Of a stretch of 64,000 bases of DNA, positions 47,404 through 56,867 are shown one piece after another. The DNA lies in the NCBI RefSeq assembly GCF_025822245.1, contig NZ_JACKTL010000013.1, positions 1-64,000 of the forward strand, written 5' to 3'. Origin of the DNA: Mycolicibacterium hodleri (lineage in GTDB: Bacteria > Actinomycetota > Actinomycetes > Mycobacteriales > Mycobacteriaceae). The stretch's first letter is position 1. Each line of letters opens with the position of its first letter. Made by a program: the position numbers and the translations under genes. The notes under the pieces are model-generated. The model saw nothing but the letters and a program-made list of their open reading frames with translations, was not told the origin of the DNA and made no database searches.

Positions 47404-48638
47404 GTGGCGTTCGGGTTCTCCAGGACCAGTGCGACGCCTTGGCCGGACCCGATGCAGACGCCGACGACCCCGTAGCGCGCATTGCGCTCGCGCAGTTCGG
47501 TGGCCAACGTCAGGACGTAACGCGTCCCGGTCGCGCCGAACGGATGCCCGATGGCGACCGCTCCCCCGTTGGGCGTCAGCTTCTCGTCGGGGACGACGAA
47601 GCCGTCCAATTGATTTGGCAGTTCACGCACCACGCCCAGCGCCTGGGCGCTGAACGCCTCGTGCACCTCCCACACGTCGACCTGATCCGGCGTCAGCCCG
47701 GCCCGCTTGATCGCGAGCGGAATCGCCCAGGCGGGCGCGAGCCCCATGACGAGCGGATCGATGCCGTACACGGCTGAGGACACCACGCGCGCAAGGGGTT
47801 CCACGCCGAGCTCCGCGGCGCGTTCCCCCGAGGCGATGACGATCGCGCTGGCGCCGTCGGTCAGCGGCGTCGAGTTGGCCGCGGTCATCTGGGTGGTGCC
47901 CGGCTGAGCCGGGAGCTTGGCCAACGACTCGGCGGTGGTGTCGTCGCGGATGAACTCGTCGTGGGAGAACACGACCTCCGGAGTCTTGCGCGTCGCCGGG
48001 ATGGTCACCGGCATGATCTCCTTGGCCAGCCGACCGGAATCGCGGGCCGCCTTGGCATTTCGTTGCGAGCGCAACGCGAACGCGTCGATCTCCTCGCGGG
48101 TCAACCCGTACCGGTCGGCGACGTTCTGCGCGGTCTCGATCATCGCGATGTAGGCGTTGCGGGCCAGCAGCGCGGGGTTGGGTGGCCCACCCGCACCGGC
48201 CCACATGGTGTCCAGCATGAAGACCGGGCCCCGGGGACTGAACGCGGCGTCCCCCTTCATCAACGCCCATCCGGAGCGCGACATCGACTCGACGCCGCAC
48301 GCGATGCCGACGCCGAGATCGCCCGCCTTGATGGCGTGGCTGACGTTGACCGTGGCGCTCAGCGACGACCCGCAGAAGCGGTTGATCGTCGCCCCGGCCA
48401 CGCTGTCGGGAAAGCCGGCCGCCAGCGCCGCCCATCGGCCGACGTCGCCCATCCCCTCGTGTGCCGGGTTCACGCAGCCGGCGACGATGTCCTCGACCGC
48501 ACCGAGTTCGACCCCCACCCGCTCGCAGGCGCCCTTCATGGTCATTCCGAGCAAGTCGTCGGTGCGAAAGTGGGACAGGGAGCTGCCGTAGCGAGCGAAG
48601 GGCGTCCGCACGCCACCGAGGATGAACGCATCAGCCAT
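47400..48638 (-). CDS. Acetyl-CoA acetyltransferase (thiolase)
   Basis: A 412-residue thiolase. The acyl-binding cysteine is C89 in INRFCGSSL, the catalytic His is in GGAVAIGHPFGATG and the second Cys in GVCIGSGQG. NSTPLTDGAS-IVIAS is the conserved middle. It condenses acetyl-CoA units or cleaves 3-ketoacyl-CoA; direction cannot be told. The ATG at 48638 gives MADAFILGGVRTPF; the longer start at 48740 is rejected. Divergent from an SDR gene 75 bp away. Confidence 0.92.
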   Translation of the reverse strand: MADAFILGGVRTPFARYGSSLSHFRTDDLLGMTMKGACERVGVELGAVEDIVAGCVNPAHEGMGDVGRWAALAAGFPDSVAGATINRFCGSSLSATVNVSHAIKAGDLGVGIACGVESMSRSGWALMKGDAAFSPRGPVFMLDTMWAGAGGPPNPALLARNAYIAMIETAQNVADRYGLTREEIDAFALRSQRNAKAARDSGRLAKEIMPVTIPATRKTPEVVFSHDEFIRDDTTAESLAKLPAQPGTTQMTAANSTPLTDGASAIVIASGERAAELGVEPLARVVSSAVYGIDPLVMGLAPAWAIPLAIKRAGLTPDQVDVWEVHEAFSAQALGVVRELPNQLDGFVVPDEKLTPNGGAVAIGHPFGATGTRYVLTLATELRERNARYGVVGVCIGSGQGVALVLENPNAT

Positions 48639-48713
48639 TGGTTTAGCCTGGACCGATCTCGCGGCGGTGTCAACGGCGTCGACGCTCCGCCCACCCGCTA
48701 TGGAAGGTGAACC

Positions 48714-49514
48714 ATGACCGACGGTCAAAGCACCACGCATGCACAGCTTTTCGACCTCACCGGCAAGCGTGCGCTGGTGACCGGAGGCACCAGGGGCATC
48801 GGCCTGATGATCGCCCGGGGTCTGCTGCAGGCGGGCGCCCGCGTCGTCGTCAGCTCACGCAAGGCCGACGCGTGCGAGCGGGCGCGCGAGGAGCTCTCGG
48901 AGTTCGGGGACGTGACGGCCATTGCCGCCGACCTCTCCACGCACGACGAATGTCGGCGGCTGGCCGGCCTGGTCACCGCGGAGTCCGACGGCCTCGACAT
49001 CCTGGTCAACAACGCGGGTGCGACGTGGGGCGAGCCGCTGGAGACGTTCCCGGATTCGGCCTGGGACAAGGTGCTCGACCTCAACCTCAAGTCCCCCTTC
49101 TGGCTCGTCCAGGCGCTGCTGCCCGCGCTGCGAGCCGCGGGGACCGCCGACGATCCGGCCCGCATCGTCAACGTGGGCAGCATCGACGGCATCCGCGTCA
49201 GCCAACTGCCCGTCTACTCCTACGCCAGCAGCAAGGCCGCGCTGCACCAGTTGACGCGCGTGCTCGCCCGCGAACTGGGGCCGCAACACATCACCGTCAA
49301 CGCGGTGGCGCCGGGACCGTTTCCGTCCAAGATGATGGCGGCAACGCTCGACGCGTTCGGCGACGCCATCGCCGCGTCGGCCCCGTTGCGCCGCATCGGC
49401 CGGGCCGACGACATGGCCGGCGTCGCCGTGTTCCTGGCCAGCCGGGCCGGGTCCTACCTGACCGGGACGGTCATCCCCGTCGACGGCGGGATCGCCACGA
49501 CCGCGTCTGGTTAG
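48714..49514 (+). CDS. SDR-family oxidoreductase
   Basis: A 266-residue classical short-chain dehydrogenase. It has TGGTRGIG for cofactor, LVNNAGATWG, the catalytic Ser in VNVGSIDG and Tyr-x3-Lys in YSYASSKAA, and the C-terminal TGTVIPVDGG. The Arg after the first strand (SSRKAD) suggests NADP preference. Being divergent from a thiolase, it may handle a 3-hydroxy or 3-ketoacyl substrate. It ends overlapping the DUF1622 gene. Confidence 0.88.
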   Translation: MTDGQSTTHAQLFDLTGKRALVTGGTRGIGLMIARGLLQAGARVVVSSRKADACERAREELSEFGDVTAIAADLSTHDECRRLAGLVTAESDGLDILVNNAGATWGEPLETFPDSAWDKVLDLNLKSPFWLVQALLPALRAAGTADDPARIVNVGSIDGIRVSQLPVYSYASSKAALHQLTRVLARELGPQHITVNAVAPGPFPSKMMAATLDAFGDAIAASAPLRRIGRADDMAGVAVFLASRAGSYLTGTVIPVDGGIATTASG

Positions 49515-49864
49515 GCGCCCGTCTGCCGCGGCTTCTTCTGCCACGGCCACCGGCCGGTGATCTCCAGTTCGAGGGAGAAGCTCAGGAACGTCCGGATGGC
49601 CACGATGCCGGCCAGCACGGCGACGCTCTGCGCGTTCGGCGTCACCGCCACCGTGCGGATGATGTCGGCGGCGACCAGGAACTCCAGCCCCAGCAGGATC
49701 GTGCGGCCGAGCGTCTCCCGAAAGAAGCGGTAGGTGTCCGGCGACTTGCGCACGAGCCGGCCGACGGCGATGCCTCCCGCCACGACGGCGCCGACCGCGA
49801 TGATCGCCACCCCGACGCCGTCGATCACCTTGCCGACCAGTTCGACGCTCTCGATGAACCCCAC
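49511..49864 (-). CDS. DUF1622 membrane protein
   Basis: A 117-residue protein with three hydrophobic stretches (about 8-30, 48-66 and 75-95). The central FFRETLGRTILLGLEFLVAADIIRTV is not repeated elsewhere and marks the DUF1622 family. The last residues WPWQKKPRQTGA are basic and probably cytoplasmic. The GTG at 49864 gives VGFIESVELVGK; no ATG is available. It is divergent from the second polD. Function unknown. Confidence 0.78.
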   Translation of the reverse strand: MGFIESVELVGKVIDGVGVAIIAVGAVVAGGIAVGRLVRKSPDTYRFFRETLGRTILLGLEFLVAADIIRTVAVTPNAQSVAVLAGIVAIRTFLSFSLELEITGRWPWQKKPRQTGA

Positions 49865-49890
49865 GACACCGACGCTAGCCGTCGGGCAGC

Positions 49891-50859
49891 ATGGCGGGGG
49901 TGGCAACCAGCGAACAGCGCGACGGCGTGGACCTGACCAACCTCGACGAGCCGTTGACCCCCGAGGCCGACGCCACCAAGCGCGACCTGGTCGACTACCT
50001 CGACGCCGTCGCCGACCGGCTGCTGCCCGGGCTGACCGACCGGCCGCTCACGGTGTTGCGGGTACTACGCGGCCGGGCGCCGTTCATGCAGAAGAACGTG
50101 CCCAAGTACACCCCGGACTGGGTTCGCACCACGACGATCTGGGCGGAGGCATCCCACCGGGAGGTGCACTACGCGCTGTGCAACGACCGCCGAACGCTGC
50201 TGTGGCTGGCCAATCAACGCGCCGTGGAGTATCACCCCACGCTGGGACTGGCCGAGAACATCTATCGCCCAACGCATTTGATCCTCGACCTCGACCCGCC
50301 CGGTGACGACGACTTCGCCGCCGTGGTCGCGGTGGCACATCTGGTACGCCAGGCGCTCGCCGACAGTGGGCTCGCCGGTGCGGTGAAGACCAGCGGCGCC
50401 AAGGGCGTTCACGTCTTCGTGCCGGTCGACGACGCCGCCCCGGTCGAAGACGTCGCCGCCGCGACGCGCGCACTGGCCGCGCGCACCGAGGCACTCGACC
50501 CCGACCTGGCGACCACGGCGTTCATCGTGGAGGACCGCGCGGGGAAGGTGTTCGTGGACTCGACGCGCGCCGGCGGGGCGACCGTCGCGGCGGCATACAG
50601 CCCGCGACTGCGGCCGGGGACGCCGGTCTCGTTTCCCCTGGCCTGGTCCGACCTCGACCGAGTCTCCCCCGCCGACTTCACCGTTCACACCGCGCTGGGC
50701 GTCCTCGACGGACGTGACCCGTGGCAGGACTCGATGCCCGCGCCGCAACGGTTGCCGAACGATCTCGTCGAGCAGGGTCGGACCATCCCCGTCGCCCGGG
50801 TGGCGGCGATGCACGAGGGCAAGCGCCGGGCTCGTGCCCGCCGCACCGCGGACGACTAG
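49891..50859 (+). CDS. polD2: LigD-type DNA polymerase domain protein (PolD2, Rv0269c-like)
   Basis: A 322-residue stand-alone primase-polymerase, the second of this family in the window. The catalytic Asp pair is D133/D135 in LILDLDPPG, the His motif lies in KGVHVFVPV and the third Asp in KVFVDSTR. Compared with PolD1 it differs at the N-terminus (LTNLDEPLTPEADATKRDLV), which is the usual mark of the Rv0269c/PolD2 branch. It stands alone without a ligase gene. Role: gap filling or end processing in break repair. Confidence 0.9.
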   Translation: MAGVATSEQRDGVDLTNLDEPLTPEADATKRDLVDYLDAVADRLLPGLTDRPLTVLRVLRGRAPFMQKNVPKYTPDWVRTTTIWAEASHREVHYALCNDRRTLLWLANQRAVEYHPTLGLAENIYRPTHLILDLDPPGDDDFAAVVAVAHLVRQALADSGLAGAVKTSGAKGVHVFVPVDDAAPVEDVAAATRALAARTEALDPDLATTAFIVEDRAGKVFVDSTRAGGATVAAAYSPRLRPGTPVSFPLAWSDLDRVSPADFTVHTALGVLDGRDPWQDSMPAPQRLPNDLVEQGRTIPVARVAAMHEGKRRARARRTADD

Positions 50860-50877
50860 GGGACGGTCCGTCCTAGG

Positions 50878-52275
50878 TCACTCCGCGACGAAGTACATCC
50901 GCTTGTTGACGAATTCGTCCATGCCCAGCGGACCGAGCTCGCGGCCGAAACCGCTGCGCTTCACCCCGCCGAACGGGACCTCCTGGCCCTCGTTGGCCGG
51001 AGTGTTGACGTTGGCCATGCCCGACTCGAGGCGCTGGGCGATCTTCTCCGCGCGCTCGGTGTCGGTGCTGAACACCGCACCACCGAGCCCGTAGTCGGTG
51101 TCGTTGGCCAGCTTCAGGGCCTCGTCGTCGCTGGACACCGCGTACACCACCGCGACGGGTCCGAACAGTTCCTCGCGGTAGGCGCGCATCTCCGGGGTGA
51201 TGCCGGTGAGCACCGCCGGGGAGTAGTAGGCCGCGGGGCCCTCGCCGAGCACGCCGCCGGCATGCAGCGTCGCCCCCTTGGAGACGGCGTCCTGCACCTG
51301 CTCGTCCAGGATCTCGGCGGCCTTGCGCGACGACAGCGGGGCGAAGGTGCCGTCTGCCGACTCGGCCGGGTCGCCGGGCTTGAGGTCCTTCGCCCGCTCG
51401 ACGAGTCGCTCGACGAAGGGTTCGAAGATGTCCTCGGTGACGATCATTCGCTTGTTGGAGTTGCAGGCCTGACCGGTGTTGCCAATCCGGGTGTCCCACG
51501 CGAGGTCTGCCGACGCCTTGACGTCGTCGGAGTCGAGCACGACGTAGGGGTCGGAGCCACCGAGCTCGAGCACGCACTTCTTCAGGTTGCGGCCGGCGAT
51601 CGACGCTACCACCGAGCCGGCGCGCTCCGACCCGGTGAGCGAGACCCCGACGACGCGACGGTCGCCGATGATCTTCTCGATCTGGCCGTAGGACGCGAAG
51701 ATGTTGGTGTACACCCCCTTCGGGATGCCTGCTTCATCCATGAGCTCCTGCACGGCCAGCGCCGACTTGGGCACTGACTCGGCGTGCTTGAGGATGATCG
51801 TGTTGCCCAGCACCAGGTTTGGGGCTGCGAAACGGGCGATCTGATAGAACGGGTAGTTCCAGGGCATGATGCCCAGCAGCGGCCCGATGGGTAGCCGCTG
51901 CACGTACGCCTTGCCCTTGGCGAAGGTCTTGATCTCCTGGTCGGCGGCCAGGCTCGGGCCCTCCGAGGCGAAGTACTCGAAGATGTCGCCGCAGAAGTCG
52001 GCCTCGTCGACCGATTCCTGCAGTGGCTTGCCCATCTCCTCGGTGGCGATGGCGCCGAGGCGTGCCGAGTTCTCCTTGAACAGTTCGGCCACCCGGGTGA
52101 CGATGCGGGCCCGCTCGGCGATCGGCAGGTCGCGCCAGGAGCGGAACGCCGCGTCGGACGCCGCCAGGGCGGACTCGATCTCGGCCTCGGTGGCGAAGTC
52201 GAACGACTCACCGACGTCGCCGGTGGCGGGATTGACCACCCGGTAGGTGGGCTGAGTCGAAACGGTCGCGGTCAT
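50878..52275 (-). CDS. NAD(P)-dependent aldehyde dehydrogenase (succinate-semialdehyde type)
   Basis: A 465-residue aldehyde dehydrogenase. The catalytic cysteine is C271 in [12 protein letters not shown] and the general base is E237 in [28 protein letters not shown] and [11 protein letters not shown] are further family marks. The short length and LELGGSDP pattern resemble GabD1-type succinate-semialdehyde dehydrogenases (Rv0234c group), but other short aldehydes are possible. The ATG at 52275 has GGGAG upstream; the in-frame start at 52308 is less likely. Confidence 0.9.
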   Translation of the reverse strand: MTATVSTQPTYRVVNPATGDVGESFDFATEAEIESALAASDAAFRSWRDLPIAERARIVTRVAELFKENSARLGAIATEEMGKPLQESVDEADFCGDIFEYFASEGPSLAADQEIKTFAKGKAYVQRLPIGPLLGIMPWNYPFYQIARFAAPNLVLGNTIILKHAESVPKSALAVQELMDEAGIPKGVYTNIFASYGQIEKIIGDRRVVGVSLTGSERAGSVVASIAGRNLKKCVLELGGSDPYVVLDSDDVKASADLAWDTRIGNTGQACNSNKRMIVTEDIFEPFVERLVERAKDLKPGDPAESADGTFAPLSSRKAAEILDEQVQDAVSKGATLHAGGVLGEGPAAYYSPAVLTGITPEMRAYREELFGPVAVVYAVSSDDEALKLANDTDYGLGGAVFSTDTERAEKIAQRLESGMANVNTPANEGQEVPFGGVKRSGFGRELGPLGMDEFVNKRMYFVAE

Positions 52276-52389
52276 GATGGGAACTCCCTCGGTAGTGAGT
52301 AGCGCCACCCCAATCTAGTCACCGCGGAAGTGCTTCGCCGCCGGATCGACCGACACGCGTCGCCCGCTACGGCCGTGGGCCGTTGCCAG

Positions 52390-53631
52390 CTAACTCCGGC
52401 GTTCGCGTCCCAGCAGGAATGACGCGCAGGCGATCGAGATGGCCACGAACATCACCACGGCCAAGGGCACGGCCGTGTGCTCGCCGCCCATGCCGACCAC
52501 CGGAGACACCAGCGCACCGAGACCGAACTGCAGGGCGCCCAGCACGGCCGACGCCGACCCGGCGACCCCGGCTACGCCGCCGAGGGCGAGCGCGGTGGCG
52601 TTGCCGAACACCAGCCCGAGACTCGACACGGCGACCCACAGCGGGACCGCCAACAGCCACGCGGGCGCCCCGACCGCCACGATGACGACGATCGCGACCA
52701 CGGCGGCCAGACACACCGCGAGCCCGGTTCCGGCCAGCCCTCGGATGGAGCGGCTGCCGGCCAGTCGGGCCGAGACGGCGCTGACCGCGGCGAGCCCAAG
52801 GGCGTTGACTCCGAACGCGATTCCGTACTGCACTTCGCTGAAACCGATCATCACCTGGTAGACGAAGGGCGACGCGGAGATGTAGGCCATCATGGTGGCG
52901 AAGGCGAATGCGAAGGCCAGTGCATTGCCCAGGTACACGCGCGAGCCCAGGGCGCGCAGTGCCGACGGCGACCCGTCGCGGTCGGCTCGGGCCTTCGCCC
53001 GCCGTCCGGCGGTGTGGGTTTCGCGGACCACGGCGACGACGCCGACGAACATGGCGGCGACGATGGCGAAGACCACCCACAGCACACCCCGCCACCCCAG
53101 GGGACCGACGAGCACGCTGCCCAGCACGGGCGCCACCACGGGCGCGATGCCGCCGACGAGCATCATCAGGCTGAAGGCCCGCGCGGCGGCGGCCCCGACG
53201 GCCAGATCGGAGATGATCGCCCGGCCGATCACCATGCCCGCGGCACCGGTGACGCCTTGAGCGAACCTGGCCGCGACCAACACCTCCACCGTGGGCGCGA
53301 GCGCCGTTGCGGCGCTGGCGACCAGGCACAGCAGAGACCCCACCACGAGCGGAGTCATCCGGCCGAACCGGTCCGAAAGCGGACCGAAGAGCAACTGCCC
53401 CAACGCGATTCCGACGAGAAACGCGGTCAGGGTCAACTGGACCGACGTGGCCGTGGTGCCCAGGTCGGTCGTCATCGTCGGGAACGCCGAGAGATACAGG
53501 TCGGTCGCGAAGGGCGCCACCGCGGACAGCAGCGCCAGCACGAGCAGCAATGGCCCGGTGATCGCCGGTCGGGACTCCTCGGGTGTGAGCAGTCGTTCCA
53601 TCTGTTCGGCGTTGCCTGCCGTCGTCGTCAT
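52390..53631 (-). CDS. Bcr/CflA-type MFS drug efflux transporter
   Basis: A 413-residue proton-driven exporter with 12 predicted membrane helices. The start region ATDLYLSAFPTM and the DLGTTATSVQLTLTAFL motif mark the Bcr/CflA drug:H+ antiporter group. GQLLFGPLSDRFGRMTPL is motif A of the 12-TM family, and GAAGMVIGRAI lies near motif C. It is divergent from a MarR regulator 70 bp away, the usual local control of such pumps. Substrates are unknown. Confidence 0.9.
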   Translation of the reverse strand: MTTTAGNAEQMERLLTPEESRPAITGPLLLVLALLSAVAPFATDLYLSAFPTMTTDLGTTATSVQLTLTAFLVGIALGQLLFGPLSDRFGRMTPLVVGSLLCLVASAATALAPTVEVLVAARFAQGVTGAAGMVIGRAIISDLAVGAAAARAFSLMMLVGGIAPVVAPVLGSVLVGPLGWRGVLWVVFAIVAAMFVGVVAVVRETHTAGRRAKARADRDGSPSALRALGSRVYLGNALAFAFAFATMMAYISASPFVYQVMIGFSEVQYGIAFGVNALGLAAVSAVSARLAGSRSIRGLAGTGLAVCLAAVVAIVVIVAVGAPAWLLAVPLWVAVSSLGLVFGNATALALGGVAGVAGSASAVLGALQFGLGALVSPVVGMGGEHTAVPLAVVMFVAISIACASFLLGRERRS

Positions 53632-53645
53632 GTCACGTCCTCGAA

Positions 53646-53682
53646 GTAGCTATGTTGAGGTAACTATACATACATAACTTCC
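53646..53682. promoter_or_regulatory. AT-rich promoter/operator between MFS and MarR genes
   Basis: An AT-rich stretch (TATGTTGAGGTAACTATACATA within it, arms TATGT/ACATA) stands out in high-GC surroundings. It overlaps -10-like elements for both directions. MarR proteins usually bind such short palindromes between their own gene and the pump. The exact operator is not defined. Confidence 0.5.
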
Positions 53683-53701
53683 TCGGCGTAAGGTCGACGG
53701 C

Positions 53702-54154
53702 ATGAGCCGCGCCGTCGCCCCAGCTCCCGTCACCGAGGACGAGTCGGCCCTGGCCGATCTGGCCGACGCGGTCATGCACGCGGCCCGACTGATCCGGTCC
53801 TGGGATCAGTCCGCCGAGACCGTCGTGCCGCTGTCGACCGTCGAGGCGGCGGTGCTCGAGTACGTCGACCGCCACCCCGGCTGCCGGCCCAGCGACGTGG
53901 CTCGTGAACTCCGGATGCGCAGCAGCAACTTCAGCGCGGCGCTGCGGGTCCTGGAGAAGCAGGGGTTCGTCGAGCGGAGCGACGACCCGTCCGACGGCCG
54001 TACCGCCAACCTCGCCGTCACCGCCCTCGCCAAGCGCAACATCGACGTCATCCGGTCCCGGCGGGCCGCGTTGCTCGCCGCCGCACTCGGCGCCGACCGG
54101 CCCCGGGTCGACGACGCCCGCGAGCTTCTGGACCGATTGCGAAACCGCGAGTGA
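53702..54154 (+). CDS. MarR-family transcriptional regulator
   Basis: A 150-residue winged-helix regulator. The recognition region is CRPSDVARELRMRSSNFSAALRVLEK (residues about 62-87) and the wing holds RSDDPSDGRTANLAVT. Terminal helices form the dimer. It probably represses the divergent Bcr/CflA pump and itself, releasing DNA on binding an aromatic ligand, as is typical for the family. It ends 7 bp before the convergent molybdenum hydroxylase gene. Confidence 0.9.
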   Translation: MSRAVAPAPVTEDESALADLADAVMHAARLIRSWDQSAETVVPLSTVEAAVLEYVDRHPGCRPSDVARELRMRSSNFSAALRVLEKQGFVERSDDPSDGRTANLAVTALAKRNIDVIRSRRAALLAAALGADRPRVDDARELLDRLRNRE

Positions 54155-54161
54155 ACCGCCG

Positions 54162-56306
54162 TCAGTCCGGCATGGCCGCGACGATGTGCTCCGCGGTGAA
54201 CGGCATGCTGCGCACCCGCACGCCGATCGCGTCGTAGACGGCGTTGGCGATGGCGGCCCCGGTGGGACCCTGCGCGGTCTCGCCGACCCCCAACGACGGA
54301 TTCCCGTTGTCGGGCAACAACTCCACGTCGACGGCGGGAACCTCGGAGAACGTCAGGATCGGGTAGGTCTCCCACGTGTCACTGGTGACGGACCGGTCGT
54401 CGAAGCGGACCTGCTCCCGCAGCGCCCAACTGGTCGCCTGGATGGCGCCGCCCTCGATCTGGTTCTCCGCCCCGTCGGGGTTGACCACCAGCCCGGCATC
54501 CACCGCGAGAGTCAGCCGACGGACCCGCACCTCGCTGGTGGCCTCCACCTCGGCGACCACCGCGCAGTAGGCGCTGGTGTTCTTGTACCGGGCATAGGCG
54601 ATCCCGCGACCGAGGGATTCCGCGGGCGTCCACTCGGCCCAGCCAGACCGTCGGACGACCGCCTCGACCACTGCACGCCCGCGTGGGTCGGCCAGGTGGG
54701 CGAGGCGGTACTCGACCGGATCGCGCCCCGCGGCGACGGCGAGTTCGTCCATGAACGACTCAATCGCGAAGACGTTGACGAACGCCCCCAGCGAGCGCAG
54801 CGCCGAGGTGCGCAACGGCATCACCGACAGCAAATGATTCACCACCCGATGATGAGGAAAGGCGTAGCCAGGCACGGCGTTTCGCGCAGCACCACCGCCG
54901 TTCTCCAGCGGCGGCTCGCCGGCCGGTCCGATCGGCTCACCACCCTCGCGGTGACTCGCCGCGAGCAGACCGACGGCCCGGACGAAGCCCGGCCGGGTGA
55001 CGTGACCGTTGCCCCAGACGTCGTGGCGCCACGTCCGCACGGCCCCGTCGCCGTCGACCTCGGCGGCGATCCGCACGACCGCAGCGGGTCCGAAGGGCGC
55101 CCATCCGAGTTCGTCGGGACGCGACCACACCACCTGCACGGGACGACCGGGCACCGCCAGCGCCAGCAGTGCCGCATCCAGCGCGACGTCGTCGGCGCCG
55201 TTGTGCCCGTAGCACCCCGACCCCGCGACGTGCTGCACCCGAATCCGATCCTCGGCCAGGCCCAGCGCCCTCGCGAGTTCCCGGCGCAGGAGGTAGACGC
55301 CCTGGCTGTGCGTCCACACCTCGAGAACCTGCTCGTCGTCGCGGGTGGTGACCAGTGCGGTGGCGGTGGACGGTCCCATCGCCGCATGGGCCAGATAGGG
55401 CCGGTCGTAGCGGGCTTCGTGAAAGCCGTTGTCCCGAGCTGGATCCGGGTCCGCTCCACCGGTGTCGGCGACCACCGTGCTGACCGCGGGAGCCGCCGTC
55501 AGGAACGTGGGCAGATCCGATTCGTCGGGCAGCGTCGCCCGCTCCTCCCACGTCGCGTCGGCTCGGATGTATTCCGCCGCCGTCAGCGCGACCTCCTCCC
55601 GTTCTGCGACCACACCGAGGAAGTCGCCGTCGCGGACGACGGTCATGACGCCCGGCAGCGCCAACGCCCTTGCGGTGTCGACCGATTGCAGCGCGGCGGA
55701 CCGTGAGGGCGGTCTGACGACGCGGCCGTAGAGCATCCCCGGCAACGCGAGGTCGTGGGCGAACCGCGGCCGCCCGGCCAGCTTGTCGGGCAGGTCGAGC
55801 CGGGGGGCCCGCGTTCCGACGATCCGACGATCGGCCGCCGCCTTGGTCGGCACCGCGCCGGTCACGCGGCGGTGCAGCAGACCCTCGCGCGTCAGCTCCC
55901 AGTAGGTCGTCGTCCGACCGTCGGGTGCGGTGACGGCGCCGTCAATCACCGTCAGCAGATCGGCGGACACCTGCCACAGCTCCGCCGCCGCGTCGAGGTG
56001 GACGGCCCTGGCCTCGGCCGCGGCCAACCTCAGCGCGGCCCCCGAGTGCTGGATGGACAGGCTGCCTGCGGTGTACCCCTCGTCGGGGCTGACGCCCGTC
56101 GCCGCCGCCGTCATGCGCACCCGCGCGAGGTCGACGTCCAACTCCTCGGCAACGATCTGCGCCAGCGCGGTCAGCACGCCCTGCCCGAGTTCGACCTTGC
56201 CGGAACGCACCTCGACGACTCCGTCGGGCAGGAGGCGCAGCCAGTCGTCGACCATGGGGTTGGCCACGATCGAGATCGGAAGGCCGTCGACCGCGACGGT
56301 GGTCAC
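54162..56306 (-). CDS. Molybdenum hydroxylase large subunit (IorB/xanthine dehydrogenase family)
   Basis: A 714-residue molybdopterin-binding subunit. GKVELGQGVLTALAQIVAEEL and VGTRAPRLDLPDKLAG are family marks. GSGCYGHNGADDVALDA and RSLGAFVNVFAIESFMDELA contact the cofactor, and the active-site Glu lies in LGVGETAQGPTGAAIANA. The size and domain order match isoquinoline 1-oxidoreductase beta subunits. With the 2Fe-2S subunit it hydroxylates N-heterocycles or aldehydes. No FAD subunit is present, as in IorAB. The GTG at 56306 overlaps the upstream stop (GTGA). Confidence 0.87.
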   Translation of the reverse strand: MTTVAVDGLPISIVANPMVDDWLRLLPDGVVEVRSGKVELGQGVLTALAQIVAEELDVDLARVRMTAAATGVSPDEGYTAGSLSIQHSGAALRLAAAEARAVHLDAAAELWQVSADLLTVIDGAVTAPDGRTTTYWELTREGLLHRRVTGAVPTKAAADRRIVGTRAPRLDLPDKLAGRPRFAHDLALPGMLYGRVVRPPSRSAALQSVDTARALALPGVMTVVRDGDFLGVVAEREEVALTAAEYIRADATWEERATLPDESDLPTFLTAAPAVSTVVADTGGADPDPARDNGFHEARYDRPYLAHAAMGPSTATALVTTRDDEQVLEVWTHSQGVYLLRRELARALGLAEDRIRVQHVAGSGCYGHNGADDVALDAALLALAVPGRPVQVVWSRPDELGWAPFGPAAVVRIAAEVDGDGAVRTWRHDVWGNGHVTRPGFVRAVGLLAASHREGGEPIGPAGEPPLENGGGAARNAVPGYAFPHHRVVNHLLSVMPLRTSALRSLGAFVNVFAIESFMDELAVAAGRDPVEYRLAHLADPRGRAVVEAVVRRSGWAEWTPAESLGRGIAYARYKNTSAYCAVVAEVEATSEVRVRRLTLAVDAGLVVNPDGAENQIEGGAIQATSWALREQVRFDDRSVTSDTWETYPILTFSEVPAVDVELLPDNGNPSLGVGETAQGPTGAAIANAVYDAIGVRVRSMPFTAEHIVAAMPD

Positions 56307-56773
56307 CGGTTCCTCTCCCGCAGTTCTGCGGCGGCGGACAGCACCGCGCGCACGATCCGGTTGTGGGCGCCGCACCGGCACAGGTTGCCATCCAGCGCTC
56401 GGCGCACCTCGTCGGCCGACGGGTCGGCGTTGTCCCCGAGGAGGGCGACGGCGGAGACCACGATCCCGGAGATGCAGTAACCGCACTGTGCGGCCTGGCC
56501 CTCGACGACCGCCGTGGCCACCGGGTGCGGATCCTCGGGCGAACTCAGCCCCTCGATCGTGGTGATCTCGCGGCCCTCGAGGCTGCCGACGGGGACGTCG
56601 CACGAGTAGCTGGGCCGGCCGTCGACGAGGACCATGCACGACCCGCACAGCGCCAGGCCGCAGCCGAATCGGGTTCCCTTCAGCCCCAAGTGGTTCCGCA
56701 GCACGTACAGCAGCGCGGTCTCGGGTTCGGTCGCGACCTGCTCGAGTTTGCCGTTGACCGACACGGCGGTCAT
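56303..56773 (-). CDS. 2Fe-2S subunit of molybdenum hydroxylase (IorA-like)
   Basis: A 156-residue protein with two 2Fe-2S clusters. The plant-ferredoxin-like N-terminal site is GCGLALCGSCMVL with a later Cys in YSCDVP. The second site is QCGYCISG and LCRCG. It passes electrons from the molybdenum centre. The ATG at 56773 follows GGAG; the longer in-frame start at 56878 lacks support. It forms an operon with the large subunit. The family's usual electron acceptor is a cytochrome or quinone, which is not coded here. Confidence 0.92.
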   Translation of the reverse strand: MTAVSVNGKLEQVATEPETALLYVLRNHLGLKGTRFGCGLALCGSCMVLVDGRPSYSCDVPVGSLEGREITTIEGLSSPEDPHPVATAVVEGQAAQCGYCISGIVVSAVALLGDNADPSADEVRRALDGNLCRCGAHNRIVRAVLSAAAELRERNR

Positions 56774-56867
56774 GGTTGTCTCCACATCGTTCCATCGTCC
56801 TCCCGTTCGGCACCGGCGGCCAACGCCCGGGCCGCGCCACCCGCCCGTGCCCTGGGAGACTGAGGAC

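Noticed and set aside
52369..52383. Hairpin ACGGCC-GTG-GGCCGT as a terminator
   Set aside because: Short stem without a T-run and near the MFS gene end; too weak to call.
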